Shown here: piece by piece, positions 15,505 to 25,142 of the stretch
Layout: the number at the start of each line of letters is the position of its first letter
How positions within the stretch are numbered: the first letter of the stretch is position 1
Assembly (NCBI GenBank): GCA_947496235.1
Contig: CANMCE010000003.1
Span: 422,942-486,941 of the forward strand
Reading direction: 5' to 3'
DNA: 64,000 nt
Source of the DNA: an uncultured Glaciecola sp.
GTDB taxonomy: Bacteria; Pseudomonadota; Gammaproteobacteria; Enterobacterales; Alteromonadaceae
Made by a program: the position numbers and the translations under genes
The notes under the pieces: model-generated
What the model was told of the DNA's origin: nothing
What the model saw: the letters and a program-made list of their open reading frames with translations, nothing else
Database searches by the model: none

Positions 15505-16920
15505 ATGAAAAAAACGCTTGTTTCCATTTTCCTTGGCATTAGTTTGTCAAGTTCAGCTTTTGCCGATGATTTACTCACCGTCTATCAAATGGCTGTAGAA
15601 AATGATCCGCTTATTAACCGTGCGGAAGCACAAAAAGACGCAGCATATGCTGGTATTGATATCAGCCGTGCAAGCTTACTGCCGCAAATTAGTGGTTCTG
15701 TTAGTTATACAGATTCAAGCCGTGAAATCGTTGACCAACAGCTGATTAGCGAAACTGAATTTATCCAAATCAGTGGTGACGTTGACACCAGCAGCTTGAG
15801 TTATGGTCTTGACCTTAACATGTCACTGTATGACCACTCTAACTGGTTAAATTTAAACCGAGCAGAAATCGTTGCACAACAAAGTGATGCTAGCCTAGGT
15901 GCTGCTTTACAGGATTTGATGGGCCGAACAGTTACCGCTTATTTGGCTGTGCTTAGAGAACAAGACAACGTTGAGTTTGTAAAAGCAGAACTTCGCGCTA
16001 TTGAGCGTCAATTAGAACAAACAAAACAACGATTTGAAGTGGGTCTTACAGCGATCACTGACGTACACGAAGCACAAGCCAATTACGATAATACCATTGC
16101 TCGTCAAATCAGAGCTGAAAACTTGTTAGAACTACGATTAGAAGAGTTACGTGAAATCACCGGTAAATATCATGACAGAATTGATATTTTGGATACTAGT
16201 AAGTTCTCGGCAGTTCCACCAAGCCCAGATAATGTGACTTCATGGCTATCTACAGCAGAAGAAGCTAACCTTAATTTGTTAGCGCAAAGATTTGCTCGTG
16301 ATATTGCAAAAGAAGATATCGATATTTCTCAGTCTGGTCACTATCCGAGCTTAGGTTTACGCGGCTCATACTCTAGAAGCGATAGTAAAACCGAGACATC
16401 TTTGGACGGTATCGACCCAGATACTGGCTTGCCAATTGAAACCCGTGTGAACGATCCTGATCCATTGGATAACAGAAGCATTACACTGAGCTTAAATGTG
16501 CCTATATATGAAGGTGGCGCAACAACAGCGCAAACTAAAAGAGCCAGAGCAAATTACATTGTCGCAAGTGAAAACTTAGAACTTACATACCGTCAAACAG
16601 TACGTTTAGTAAGAAGTTCATTTAACGATGTTAAAGCAGCTATTTCTACTATCAGAGCTCTAGAACAGTCTGTAGTATCTGCAGAAAGTGCATTAAACGC
16701 TACTGAAGCAGGTTTTGATGTGGGTACTAGAACAATCGTAGACGTATTAAACAGCACAAGAAACCTGTTTGATGCTCGTCGAAATTTAGCTGATGCTAGA
16801 TATAACTTTATTCAAGCAATTGTTACGCTAAAACAATCTGCGGGTACTTTGACTAAAGAAGACATTGTAGACATTAACAGAGCCCTATCACCAGCGCCTG
16901 TTCAATCTTCAAACTCTTAA
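15505..16920 (+). CDS. tolC: Outer-membrane efflux channel TolC
   Basis: 471 residues with a signal peptide (MKKTLVSIFLGISLSSSAFA). The two structural repeats of the OEP family are seen: DDLLTVYQMAVENDPLINRAEAQKDAAYAGIDISRASLLPQ at the start of the first, and the second half with NVPIYEGGATTAQTKRARANY. The usual helix motif VGTRTIVDVLNSTRNLF is near the end. It serves as outer-membrane duct for RND, MFS and ABC (type I) exporters, so it could be the partner of the HlyD/C39 exporter at 28676-32082. It sits divergent from nudF as in E. coli. A strong hairpin terminator follows. Confidence 0.97.
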   Translation: MKKTLVSIFLGISLSSSAFADDLLTVYQMAVENDPLINRAEAQKDAAYAGIDISRASLLPQISGSVSYTDSSREIVDQQLISETEFIQISGDVDTSSLSYGLDLNMSLYDHSNWLNLNRAEIVAQQSDASLGAALQDLMGRTVTAYLAVLREQDNVEFVKAELRAIERQLEQTKQRFEVGLTAITDVHEAQANYDNTIARQIRAENLLELRLEELREITGKYHDRIDILDTSKFSAVPPSPDNVTSWLSTAEEANLNLLAQRFARDIAKEDIDISQSGHYPSLGLRGSYSRSDSKTETSLDGIDPDTGLPIETRVNDPDPLDNRSITLSLNVPIYEGGATTAQTKRARANYIVASENLELTYRQTVRLVRSSFNDVKAAISTIRALEQSVVSAESALNATEAGFDVGTRTIVDVLNSTRNLFDARRNLADARYNFIQAIVTLKQSAGTLTKEDIVDINRALSPAPVQSSNS

Positions 16921-16940
16921 TCAAAGGTTAAATGAATATA

Positions 16941-16963
16941 AAGCTGGCGCTATTCGCCAGCTT
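16941..16963 (+). terminator. tolC terminator
   Basis: AAGCTGGCG / CGCCAGCTT with a 5-base loop followed by a T run. The second half overlaps the last codons of the converging channel gene, whose stop begins at 16952. Confidence 0.88.
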
Positions 16964-17792
16964 TTTTATTGCCTGAAGCTATTTGACTAGCTTGTAATTG
17001 ACTGATTTGCTCACTCAGAGCCGCAATTTGCTGTTGAAGGTCGGTTAGCGTAGGTTTGCCAATGTTTTTCTTTTCTAATTCAGCTTCACGCTCTTTAAGG
17101 TGTTCTTCTTCCATTACCCCAACCACTATACCTATCACCATGTTTAAGAAAGCAAACGCGGTAAAGAATATAAAGGTCATGTAATAAATCCAACTCATGG
17201 GATAAACATCCATGGTCTCATATTGAATGTCTGTCCAATCTTCAAAGGTCATCACACGGAACAAGGTCAACATAGAGATGGCGATGTTTCCCCATAACAC
17301 GGGATTAATGTCATGGAACAAATAACTACCCACTGCAGCGTAAATATAGAAAATAATAAACATTAACAGTACAACATAACCCAGCCGAGGAAGTGCTTTA
17401 AATAATGAATTTATCAGTACCCTCAATTCAGGGACGATGGAAATCATCCTTAATACTCTAAAGACTCGCACCAATCGCGCTAAGAGCGCCATTTCTGAAT
17501 CCTGCATAGGCATCAGGCTAATAACCACCACTAGCGTGTCGAAAATATTCCACCCTGATTTAAAGAAGTCTTTTTTGCGTTCTTCAGCAATGAACCTAAT
17601 GAGAATTTCCACGAGGAAAAACACTGTGATAAACACATCCAGATACAATGTAAAGCGCACGGCACTTTCAGATAATTGGTAAGTCTTAGCACCAATCTCA
17701 AGTGCAGACACTATAATCACGGTAATTACGAAAAGCTCAAACACCTTATTGTGTCTAAGCTTAATCAGACCTTGATGAAGTTTTTTGATCAT
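16950..17792 (-). CDS. Voltage-gated-type cation channel (ion transporter family)
   Basis: 280 residues with six transmembrane segments. S4 is LLARLVRVFRVLRMISIV, with arginines every third residue. Helices S5 and S6 flank a pore loop whose filter reads MTFEDWTDIQY, similar in layout to the TLESW-type filters of bacterial NaV channels but with Phe-Glu-Asp-Trp. The tail has a heptad-like segment (LTDLQQQIAALSEQISQLQ), as in the C-terminal coiled coil that makes these channels tetramers. Ion choice (sodium, calcium or unselective) cannot be decided from this filter alone. A sodium-dependent marine lifestyle fits a sodium or calcium channel. Confidence 0.88.
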   Translation of the reverse strand: MIKKLHQGLIKLRHNKVFELFVITVIIVSALEIGAKTYQLSESAVRFTLYLDVFITVFFLVEILIRFIAEERKKDFFKSGWNIFDTLVVVISLMPMQDSEMALLARLVRVFRVLRMISIVPELRVLINSLFKALPRLGYVVLLMFIIFYIYAAVGSYLFHDINPVLWGNIAISMLTLFRVMTFEDWTDIQYETMDVYPMSWIYYMTFIFFTAFAFLNMVIGIVVGVMEEEHLKEREAELEKKNIGKPTLTDLQQQIAALSEQISQLQASQIASGNKKAGE

Positions 17793-17859
17793 TTAAAGGG
17801 GTTCCAAACCAAAACTGGCCCAGGTTAGACTGGGCCAGCTGACTAACATTTAGTTGGAA

Positions 17860-20652
17860 TTATAAATTGTAAGTTTGTCTTAGTGAATCAATTCGTGCTT
17901 TAGATTCTGCGGCTGTAAAACTGCTTCGTTCCAAGCGTCGTTCAGCAATTACTAAATCACCATTTTGCAACAATGCTTCAATATAGTTCAAAAGAATCTC
18001 TTCATTTCGAGTATTGTCTGTAATCACACGCTTATAAACTTCCAGTGCATCTTCGATCCGACTCTGCTTTACTAAAATTTGTGCATAAGTATCGGCAATG
18101 GCAACGTTATCCGCTTGAATATCTAAGGCCTGCTTTGCCAGAACTTCAGCTTTAGCTAGATCGCCCTTTTCCATTTCCAAATAAGCCAAATTGTTTAACA
18201 CGACAAAATTATTGGGTGTTACTTCTAATATCTTATTGTAGGTGGCAATTGCTTCCTCTTGATCTTTATCAATTTGACGCTCGGCCAACAACATTAAGTT
18301 GCGCACATCATTCGGAAATTCTACCGCATGCTGCTTAATTAATTCATAACTTTCATCTGGCTGACCAGCAAGCTCATAGGCTTGAATCAAGACTAACAGG
18401 TTTTTGATACCTTTATTAGATTCATAGGCTGCAACCGCGTGTGGCACAGCTTCTGACGGCTTATTATCAATTAATAGTAAGCGCGCCTGAATGCCTCTCA
18501 AGAATGGAAGCTCTTTGTATTTGTTATCAATTTTCTCATAAGCAGTTTTCGCTTCAGCAAATTGATTAGTCATAATTAACAAATAAGTGCGAGCAAAATT
18601 AACCTGAAGGTTATTTTCTTTGGCTAAAAATTCGTTCGCCTTGTCCAGGGCCTTTTGGTACTCAGATTTACTATCTAAAACTAAAATATAACCTAAAACT
18701 GCGGCTTCCTGATTAGGGTAAAGCTTAGACCAAGTATTGTAATGAGCCTCTGCTTCATTGACTGCATTAGATCGCAACAACGCAGTACCTTTTAACGGCC
18801 AATATTGCGCCGGGGCTTCTTTATCTGCTTCAATTGTAGAAAGCACTTCTAGAGCTTCATCTACTTTATTAGTAATTAAGGAAGCTCTAGCGGCAAGTAA
18901 TTTAATTACTTTATTGTCTGGATTTGCTTTTAATTGCTCAAATAATTTTTGCTTGCCCTTTTCTACTTCACCCTTTTGCGCATTAATCGCAAAGTAACTA
19001 GCAAGACCAACTAAATGCGCTGGCGTTTTTGCAAGAAGCTCTTCAGTGGCTGCAAGAGCATCATCAATTTTGTTTTGTCTTAAGAGTAGACGTACTTTAG
19101 CGGCCAATACGTTGTCGTTAGCATCATCCAATGAGGCTGCATTTTCCAACGTTTGCGCTGCTGCTTGGTAGTTCTCTTGACGTTGTTCAACTTCCGCCTG
19201 TAACAAATAACCTTCAACGTCTGCTGGTGCAGTTGATTGCCACTCTTTAGCCAAAGCCATAGCTTTGTCTAATTGATTGGTAGCCAAATAGGCCGTGGCA
19301 AGCGTAGTTTTAGCAGTTACCGACTCAGGCGCTTTATTGACGGCATCCTCAAGATTGATCATACCTTCAATATCGTTTAAGGAAAGTTTTAAAATACCTA
19401 AACGGGTCAAATCATCCGCAGTTTCACTGATCTTCTCAGCTTGCTCTATTATCTTTTTAGCGCCTTCTTCGTCACCAGCTTTTAATAATTCATACCCAGC
19501 GCGTGAAAATAGCGAAGCGTCAGTTCCAACTTTCGGATCCACACGGGCTAACACCTCTTGAGTCTGATCGCCCATGTTCGACTGCAATTGGCTTGCTGCT
19601 AGAATTCTCAATCCAGGGTGGTTATCGGGCAAGAATTCGGCAATATAGGAAAGATGCTGAACTGCTTTTTCATATCTACCTAATTGAAAAGCAGAATAAC
19701 CAGCAACTAATCTCACCGTAGGTTCTACTCGACCGTTTTGGATTGCAGTTTCACTAAAGGTTAAGGCTTGTTCATGATCGCCAGCAGCAGCTCTCACCAC
19801 ACCTTTTAGTTGATTTAAAAGTCCATTTTGATTGTTAATTTCCATTAACTCGTCAATGTACTTTTCGGCTTTTTCCATTTGCCCTTGTTCTACCAACATA
19901 TTGGCTAAAGCGAATTTAATCTCAACATCATCAGGAGCAACTCTGATGTAGTCTTCGTATACCTTGGCTGCTTCTTCTTGTTGATTATTGATAATGTGCA
20001 TGCGCGCGGTAAAATTCAGAACGTCCCGATTCAGTGGCGCTCGTTCACGCATGCTTTCAGCAGTCTCTAAAGCACCAACAAAATCGCGCTCTATCACTTT
20101 ACTAATGGCGGCAACTAAGCCCTTGTATACAGTATCGGAATTTAGCGCCAACAATTCTTCAATTAAACTTTGCGCTTCTTCATTTTTTTCCAGTTGCAAT
20201 AAAGATTGGAGTTTTCGATATCCTACTTCCAACTTTTCAGCAGATGTTAATTCAGAGGTTTCTAAGTCAAGCTCTGAAAGCGCAACATTTGCACCAGTGC
20301 GCTGGTAAGCTTCAGATAACAAAGGAATGACTTTAGATGCGCTATAACCAAGCTCTAACGCTCTGGACAATTCTTTTTCTGCTGATTCAAAGTCTTTAAT
20401 ATCAAGATATATTTTGCCTAGTTCAAATCTAGCTACGGGGAGAGAGGGATTTTGTTGAACTGCGTTTTTGAGTTCAACAATGGCAGATTTGTTATCGCCT
20501 TGTTGCAAGAATACATTTGCTTGCTCTATGTGTTCTTCTGCGCTTTTTTCAGCACAAGCCCACATAAACAAACAACAAGCACTTAAAGATAATCCTTTGA
20601 TAAATTTGGAAATTATCGTCCGAGATGTTGCGAGATTTTGTTCGCTTTGCAT
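17860..20652 (-). CDS. Large TPR lipoprotein, PrsT-like (PEP-CTERM/exosortase-associated type)
   Basis: 930 residues. The N-terminus carries a lipoprotein signal (FIKGLSLSACCLFMWAC, Cys about 32). The rest is an almost continuous array of tetratricopeptide repeats, starting AEEHIEQANVFLQQGDNKSAIVELKNAVQQNPSLPVARFELG. This opening and length match the PEP-CTERM system TPR-repeat lipoprotein PrsT (TIGR02917). In that family the gene usually sits in exopolysaccharide loci with exosortase XrtA, but here no exosortase, PEP-CTERM protein or glycosyltransferase is near, so it is an orphan member. It is expected to face the periplasm and act as a protein-protein scaffold. It is divergent from deaD. 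Confidence 0.82.
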   Translation of the reverse strand: MQSEQNLATSRTIISKFIKGLSLSACCLFMWACAEKSAEEHIEQANVFLQQGDNKSAIVELKNAVQQNPSLPVARFELGKIYLDIKDFESAEKELSRALELGYSASKVIPLLSEAYQRTGANVALSELDLETSELTSAEKLEVGYRKLQSLLQLEKNEEAQSLIEELLALNSDTVYKGLVAAISKVIERDFVGALETAESMRERAPLNRDVLNFTARMHIINNQQEEAAKVYEDYIRVAPDDVEIKFALANMLVEQGQMEKAEKYIDELMEINNQNGLLNQLKGVVRAAAGDHEQALTFSETAIQNGRVEPTVRLVAGYSAFQLGRYEKAVQHLSYIAEFLPDNHPGLRILAASQLQSNMGDQTQEVLARVDPKVGTDASLFSRAGYELLKAGDEEGAKKIIEQAEKISETADDLTRLGILKLSLNDIEGMINLEDAVNKAPESVTAKTTLATAYLATNQLDKAMALAKEWQSTAPADVEGYLLQAEVEQRQENYQAAAQTLENAASLDDANDNVLAAKVRLLLRQNKIDDALAATEELLAKTPAHLVGLASYFAINAQKGEVEKGKQKLFEQLKANPDNKVIKLLAARASLITNKVDEALEVLSTIEADKEAPAQYWPLKGTALLRSNAVNEAEAHYNTWSKLYPNQEAAVLGYILVLDSKSEYQKALDKANEFLAKENNLQVNFARTYLLIMTNQFAEAKTAYEKIDNKYKELPFLRGIQARLLLIDNKPSEAVPHAVAAYESNKGIKNLLVLIQAYELAGQPDESYELIKQHAVEFPNDVRNLMLLAERQIDKDQEEAIATYNKILEVTPNNFVVLNNLAYLEMEKGDLAKAEVLAKQALDIQADNVAIADTYAQILVKQSRIEDALEVYKRVITDNTRNEEILLNYIEALLQNGDLVIAERRLERSSFTAAESKARIDSLRQTYNL

Positions 20653-20831
20653 ACTTCATTCCTTTTAGTGACAAGCGTGTGGTGTATTAATACCAGTAAT
20701 AATCGCATTAAACCATAACATACCCCAATAGTTTAATGGTATATATAGATTTAATGACGTATAATATATCGAATATACGGCGTTCGCATCCTCTCTGCTT
20801 TGCCCCATTTCAATTGTTATCAGGAAAATTT

Positions 20832-22559
20832 ATGAGCGACTCTGTCGATATGACTTTCGCAGACTTAGGGCTACCCCCTGAGATATTACAAGCATTAGAA
20901 AAAGTTGGCTATGAAAAGCCATCTCCAATTCAAGCACAAAGTATCCCACTATTGTTACAAGGTCATGACCTTCTGGGACAAGCCCAAACGGGCACCGGCA
21001 AAACTGCCGCCTTTGCTTTACCTATGCTTGCCAACATTAATCCAGACGATCAACATCCGCAATTGTTGGTGTTGGCTCCTACTCGCGAATTGGCTATCCA
21101 AGTCGCCGAGGCGTTTCAAGTTTACGCCAGTTTTTCAAAGAAGATTAAAGTATTGCCTATCTATGGCGGTCAGTCATACGATAATCAAATTCGTCAGTTG
21201 AAGCGTGGCGTTCAAGTTGTGGTTGGAACACCGGGGCGTGTTATTGACCATATTCAACGTAAAACACTTAAACTTGATAATCTAAAATTTTTAGTATTAG
21301 ACGAAGCCGATGAAATGTTGCGAATGGGCTTTATCGACGACGTTGAGCTTATTTTATCCCATGCGCCGAAAGAACGTCAGACTGCATTGTTCTCAGCCAC
21401 AATGCCTGCGCCAATTCAAAAGATTACCAATCGTTATTTAACCAATCCGCAAGAAGTGAAAATTGCCGCTAAAGCAACTACTGCAAGTACGGTTAGGCAA
21501 CGCTATTGTTTGGTTGCGCCTCATCATAAGTTAGAAGCCTTGACTCGTATCATGGAAGTTGAGGACTTTGACGGTGTTATTATTTTTGTACGTACCAAAA
21601 CCGCTACTCTTGAATTGGCAGATAAATTAAGTGCCCGTGGTTTTGATGTTGAAGCATTAAACGGGGATATTCCACAAAATGCCCGCGAACGTACTGTTGA
21701 GCGTTTAAAAAATGGTGCTATCGATATTTTGGTTGCTACCGATGTAGTCGCTAGAGGGCTAGACGTTGAACGTGTTAGTCACGTAATCAATTACGATATC
21801 CCTTACGATACTGAATCATATGTACACCGAATTGGGCGTACAGGTCGTGCTGGACGTTCTGGAGATGCAATCTTATTTATCTCTAATCGTGAAAAACGTT
21901 TGTTGTTCTCTATTGAAAAGACCACCAAACAAAGCATCGAAAAGATGCAGATTCCATCTGTTTCACAGTTGAATGAAACTCGGTTGGATAAGTTTAAACG
22001 CAACGTATTAAATGTACTGAATGAAGGTGATTTGAGCGATTATGTTCCAATGATTGAATCTATTGTAGAAGATGCATTGGCTGCAAATCCCGAAGTCACA
22101 CCAGAGCGCGTCATGGCCGCATTAGCCAAGGTTGCACAAGGTGACGAGCCATTATTATTGGACGAAGAAAAAAGCGAAGACCTAAATGCGCCAATGAAAA
22201 ATGATCGTCCAGAAAGACGACCTAGAGAGCGTGACCGCGGCGGTAAGAACCCTCGCAATGGCGATCGTAAGCCAAGTGTTCGCACAAGAGGCAAGCCAGA
22301 AAAAGGCATGCAAAGATTTAGACTTGATGTTGGCTATGTGCATAACGTAAAACCTGGCAATATCGTTGGTGCTATAGCGAACGAAGCCAATATTAGCAGT
22401 CAGTATATTGGTGCCATTGATATACATGAAAACTATACCTTGGTAGATTTGCCAGAAAGTATGCCTAAAGAAACCCAAGCTGTGCTATCAAAAGCACGTG
22501 TAGCTGGACAGAAATTGAATATTCGTCCGTGGAGCGATAAACCACCCAAAAAACGATAA
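20832..22559 (+). CDS. deaD: DEAD-box ATP-dependent RNA helicase DeaD/CsdA
   Basis: 575 residues from the ATG at 20832 behind AGGAAAA; codons back to 20736 are probably leader. Helicase motifs in order are PSPIQAQSIP (Q), [11 protein letters not shown] (I), PTRELAIQ (Ia), VLDEADEML (II), SATMP (III), VATDVVARGLD (V) and [10 protein letters not shown] (VI). A C-terminal DbpA-like RNA-binding domain follows an Arg-rich linker (RPERRPRERDRGG), with FRLDVGYVHNVKPGNIVGAIAN as in CsdA. It unwinds structured RNA in ribosome assembly and mRNA decay, often cold-induced. A leader of about 70-100 nt lies downstream of a TATAAT at 20760-20765, a layout seen in cold-shock mRNAs. Confidence 0.95.
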   Translation: MSDSVDMTFADLGLPPEILQALEKVGYEKPSPIQAQSIPLLLQGHDLLGQAQTGTGKTAAFALPMLANINPDDQHPQLLVLAPTRELAIQVAEAFQVYASFSKKIKVLPIYGGQSYDNQIRQLKRGVQVVVGTPGRVIDHIQRKTLKLDNLKFLVLDEADEMLRMGFIDDVELILSHAPKERQTALFSATMPAPIQKITNRYLTNPQEVKIAAKATTASTVRQRYCLVAPHHKLEALTRIMEVEDFDGVIIFVRTKTATLELADKLSARGFDVEALNGDIPQNARERTVERLKNGAIDILVATDVVARGLDVERVSHVINYDIPYDTESYVHRIGRTGRAGRSGDAILFISNREKRLLFSIEKTTKQSIEKMQIPSVSQLNETRLDKFKRNVLNVLNEGDLSDYVPMIESIVEDALAANPEVTPERVMAALAKVAQGDEPLLLDEEKSEDLNAPMKNDRPERRPRERDRGGKNPRNGDRKPSVRTRGKPEKGMQRFRLDVGYVHNVKPGNIVGAIANEANISSQYIGAIDIHENYTLVDLPESMPKETQAVLSKARVAGQKLNIRPWSDKPPKKR

Positions 22560-22618
22560 AAACAAACTTTCAGTAAATTTAATTATATAAAAGTCGATTT
22601 TTATTGTTTATAACTTCT

Positions 22619-22657
22619 AAGGCCAAGGTCATAATATTACCCATGACACTTGGCCTT
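22619..22657 (+). terminator. deaD terminator
   Basis: AAGGCCAAG-GTCAT paired with ATGAC-A-CTTGGCCTT (one bulged base) gives a 14-bp stem, followed by TTCTTTTTAAG. It lies 15 bases before cysG. Confidence 0.8.
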
Positions 22658-22671
22658 ACTTCTTTTTAAGC

Positions 22672-24060
22672 ATGAATTACTTCCCTATCTTCCTTGATGC
22701 TCAACATATAAACTGCCTAATTGTAGGGGCTGGAGAAGTTGCTGCGCGCAAGTGTGAACTGCTTTTAAAAACCCCAGCCAAGATTACTATAGTTGCGCCC
22801 TGGGTATGTGATACGGTAAAAAGACTATCAGCGTCAACTCAGGTTGAGTTGATTGAAAAAGAATTTAGTGAAGCGGATATCGAGGGTAAAAACCTGATAT
22901 TTGTTGCCACCAGCGATGAACAGTTGAACAAAGATATTCATGATTTGGCGCATGAACAAAATATTCTGGTCAATGTGGTAGACAATACGCCTCTGTGTAA
23001 ATTTATCACGCCTTCAATCGTCGACAGAGATCCCATCGTCATTGCGCTTTCTAGCGGCGGAGTGGCTCCCGTGCTATTGCGCTATATGCGTCAACGTCTT
23101 GAATCTTTAATCCCTAACAATCTAAGCCGTTTAGGAAAATTTTCAGAAAAATGGCGAATGCGAGTAAAACAGGCCCTTAGTTCAGTGACACAACGGCGTT
23201 ATTTTTGGGAAGATATTCTCGATGGCGACGTTGGAGAAAACGTACTTAATGGGAATAATGCGCTGGCCGATCAACAGCTTGAGCAAAGACTCGTTGATTA
23301 TCAACAAAATAAAAGAACCCAAGGTCAGGTGTACTTGGTCGGCGCAGGTCCCGGTGATCCTGATTTATTAACCTTTCGCGCGCTTAGGTTAATGCAAAAA
23401 GCCGATGTTGTTGTATATGACCGTTTAGTCTCTGACGAGATATTAGAATTAGTGCGCCGAGACGCTGAGAAAATTTATGTAGGTAAAGCGAAAAGCAACC
23501 ACAGTATTCCACAAAAGGATATCAATGAACTACTGGCTAAATTAGCCAAAGATGGACAACGAGTGGTCCGATTAAAAGGGGGGGATCCCTTTATTTTTGG
23601 TAGAGGCGGAGAAGAAATTCAAACGCTGATCGCCCATGGCATTGATTTTCAAGTGGTCCCAGGCATTACCGCAGCCAGTGGAGCCTCTAGTTATGCCGGT
23701 ATTCCTCTAACCCATAGAGACCACGCGCAATCCGTAGTCTTTACCACCGGCCATTTAAAAGACAACAGCATCAATTTAAATTGGCAAGCACTGGCTCAGC
23801 CGAATCAAACGATTGTATTTTATATGGGACTTACCGGACTACCGATTATTTGTAAATCCCTCATTGAGCATGGTCTAAGTGCTGCAACCCCGATTGCATT
23901 AGTACAAGATGCCACCAGAAATACTCAAAAAGTAGTTACCGCTACTTTGTCAACAATACTAGACGATCCTCGGCTAGATGAAATTGCGCCTCCAACCTTG
24001 ATCATTGTCGGTGGTGTTGTTAGTTTGCACAAAAGCTTGGATTGGTTTAACCACCAATAA
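22672..24060 (+). CDS. cysG: Siroheme synthase, trifunctional
   Basis: 462 residues. The N-terminal half is the precorrin-2 dehydrogenase/sirohydrochlorin ferrochelatase domain (NCLIVGAGEVAARKCELLL NAD-binding loop, VNVVDNTPLCKFITPSIVDR). The C-terminal half is uroporphyrinogen III C-methyltransferase (VYLVGAGPGDPDLLTFRALR, VVYDRLVS, VRLKGGDPFIFGRGGEE, VVPGITAASGASSYAGIPLTHR). It makes siroheme from uroporphyrinogen III for sulfite and nitrite reductases. No cysteine-assimilation gene follows. An exported transglutaminase-like protein gene lies 34 bp downstream. Confidence 0.97.
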   Translation: MNYFPIFLDAQHINCLIVGAGEVAARKCELLLKTPAKITIVAPWVCDTVKRLSASTQVELIEKEFSEADIEGKNLIFVATSDEQLNKDIHDLAHEQNILVNVVDNTPLCKFITPSIVDRDPIVIALSSGGVAPVLLRYMRQRLESLIPNNLSRLGKFSEKWRMRVKQALSSVTQRRYFWEDILDGDVGENVLNGNNALADQQLEQRLVDYQQNKRTQGQVYLVGAGPGDPDLLTFRALRLMQKADVVVYDRLVSDEILELVRRDAEKIYVGKAKSNHSIPQKDINELLAKLAKDGQRVVRLKGGDPFIFGRGGEEIQTLIAHGIDFQVVPGITAASGASSYAGIPLTHRDHAQSVVFTTGHLKDNSINLNWQALAQPNQTIVFYMGLTGLPIICKSLIEHGLSAATPIALVQDATRNTQKVVTATLSTILDDPRLDEIAPPTLIIVGGVVSLHKSLDWFNHQ

Positions 24061-24094
24061 ATCAAATATTAAGATGCAATAAGGAGCCTTGACT

Positions 24095-25048
24095 ATGTTG
24101 AACCGAGTTATTGCTCTAATACTCATTTGTGCTTTTTCCTTTCTAGTGGCTAAAAATTCTCTGGCAAATCAAACTAGCTTTTCCCGCACCAATGAAGATG
24201 GCAATCTTCAATTTGCCTATGCTTGGAAAGCTAAGAATAACATTTATAACTTGTCCTTTGTGTTGTCGCGTGACACCTTAATGCAAGTACCGGAAACCCC
24301 CATTAGATTCAGCAATCGCATGATGCAGCAAGAAATCTATATGGCGTTAATGGCTGTCTCACGCGATGCTCAAGCACAGGGAATACAAGTCAATATTAGA
24401 CGCTTAAACGAGGGATTTGATTTTAATGTACAAGGTCCAAGTGACGAACAAGTGAATCAAGTAATGCAAAACTTAAAAGCTGCCAGCCAAGGGGCGCAAT
24501 CTGAGTTTTTAGAAAAAAATGGATTTACCTTGCACCAGAATGCAGTTGGGGAACAAGGCATTATTTACGACCATAGTCACTTCGCCCGTCAAAGCGCTCC
24601 TGCTCTAACCGCCGTGGTAGAGGCGATAAAAAGTATTCAAAAACAACCCAAAGACATACGAGAATTTATCAATATTGCATTAAGTTGGATTCAAAGTATT
24701 CCTTACGATGACTTGGAAAATAGAATCACCTCCAATGGAGCAGGATTTTTATCGCCTATTGAGTTACTTAAAATGAATCGTGGGGATTGTGATAGTAAGT
24801 CAACCTTATTAGCAGCGCTTTTAATGGGCTACAACGAAAATCTTGATATCACTATGGTGTTATTGCCGCAGCATGCCTTGATTGGGATTCCGTTACCTGC
24901 AACGCCAGATCAGATAACGATTCAGCAAAACCAAACCACCTATTTATTGTTGGAGCCTACAGGACCTGCTTATCATGAAATTGGCGAGGTAGCAGACTCT
25001 ACCCTGATGGCGATTTTGAATAGGCAATATTCGTTAAATTCGATGTAA
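24095..25048 (+). CDS. Exported transglutaminase-like cysteine protein
   Basis: 317 residues from the ATG at 24095, with AAGGAG 8 bases before it; an in-frame TTG two codons earlier is less likely. A signal peptide covers about residues 1-24 (VIALILICAFSFLVAKNSLA). In the C-terminal half there is a transglutaminase-like core: Cys in NRGDCDSKSTLLAALL, His in LPQHALIGI and Asp/Glu near LLLEPTGPAYHEIG, in the order Cys-His-acid expected for the superfamily. The N-terminal 150 residues match nothing I recognise. Function is unknown; periplasmic peptide or crosslinking chemistry is possible. It follows cysG by 34 bp. Confidence 0.75.
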   Translation: MLNRVIALILICAFSFLVAKNSLANQTSFSRTNEDGNLQFAYAWKAKNNIYNLSFVLSRDTLMQVPETPIRFSNRMMQQEIYMALMAVSRDAQAQGIQVNIRRLNEGFDFNVQGPSDEQVNQVMQNLKAASQGAQSEFLEKNGFTLHQNAVGEQGIIYDHSHFARQSAPALTAVVEAIKSIQKQPKDIREFINIALSWIQSIPYDDLENRITSNGAGFLSPIELLKMNRGDCDSKSTLLAALLMGYNENLDITMVLLPQHALIGIPLPATPDQITIQQNQTTYLLLEPTGPAYHEIGEVADSTLMAILNRQYSLNSM

Positions 25049-25142
25049 CCAACTATCGTCTAAATCCTCTTTAACTAGCTTGCACCTATAGTAAATTACT
25101 TTTATTGTTAACTTGTTAGCATTCAATCAATAAGAACAATCT

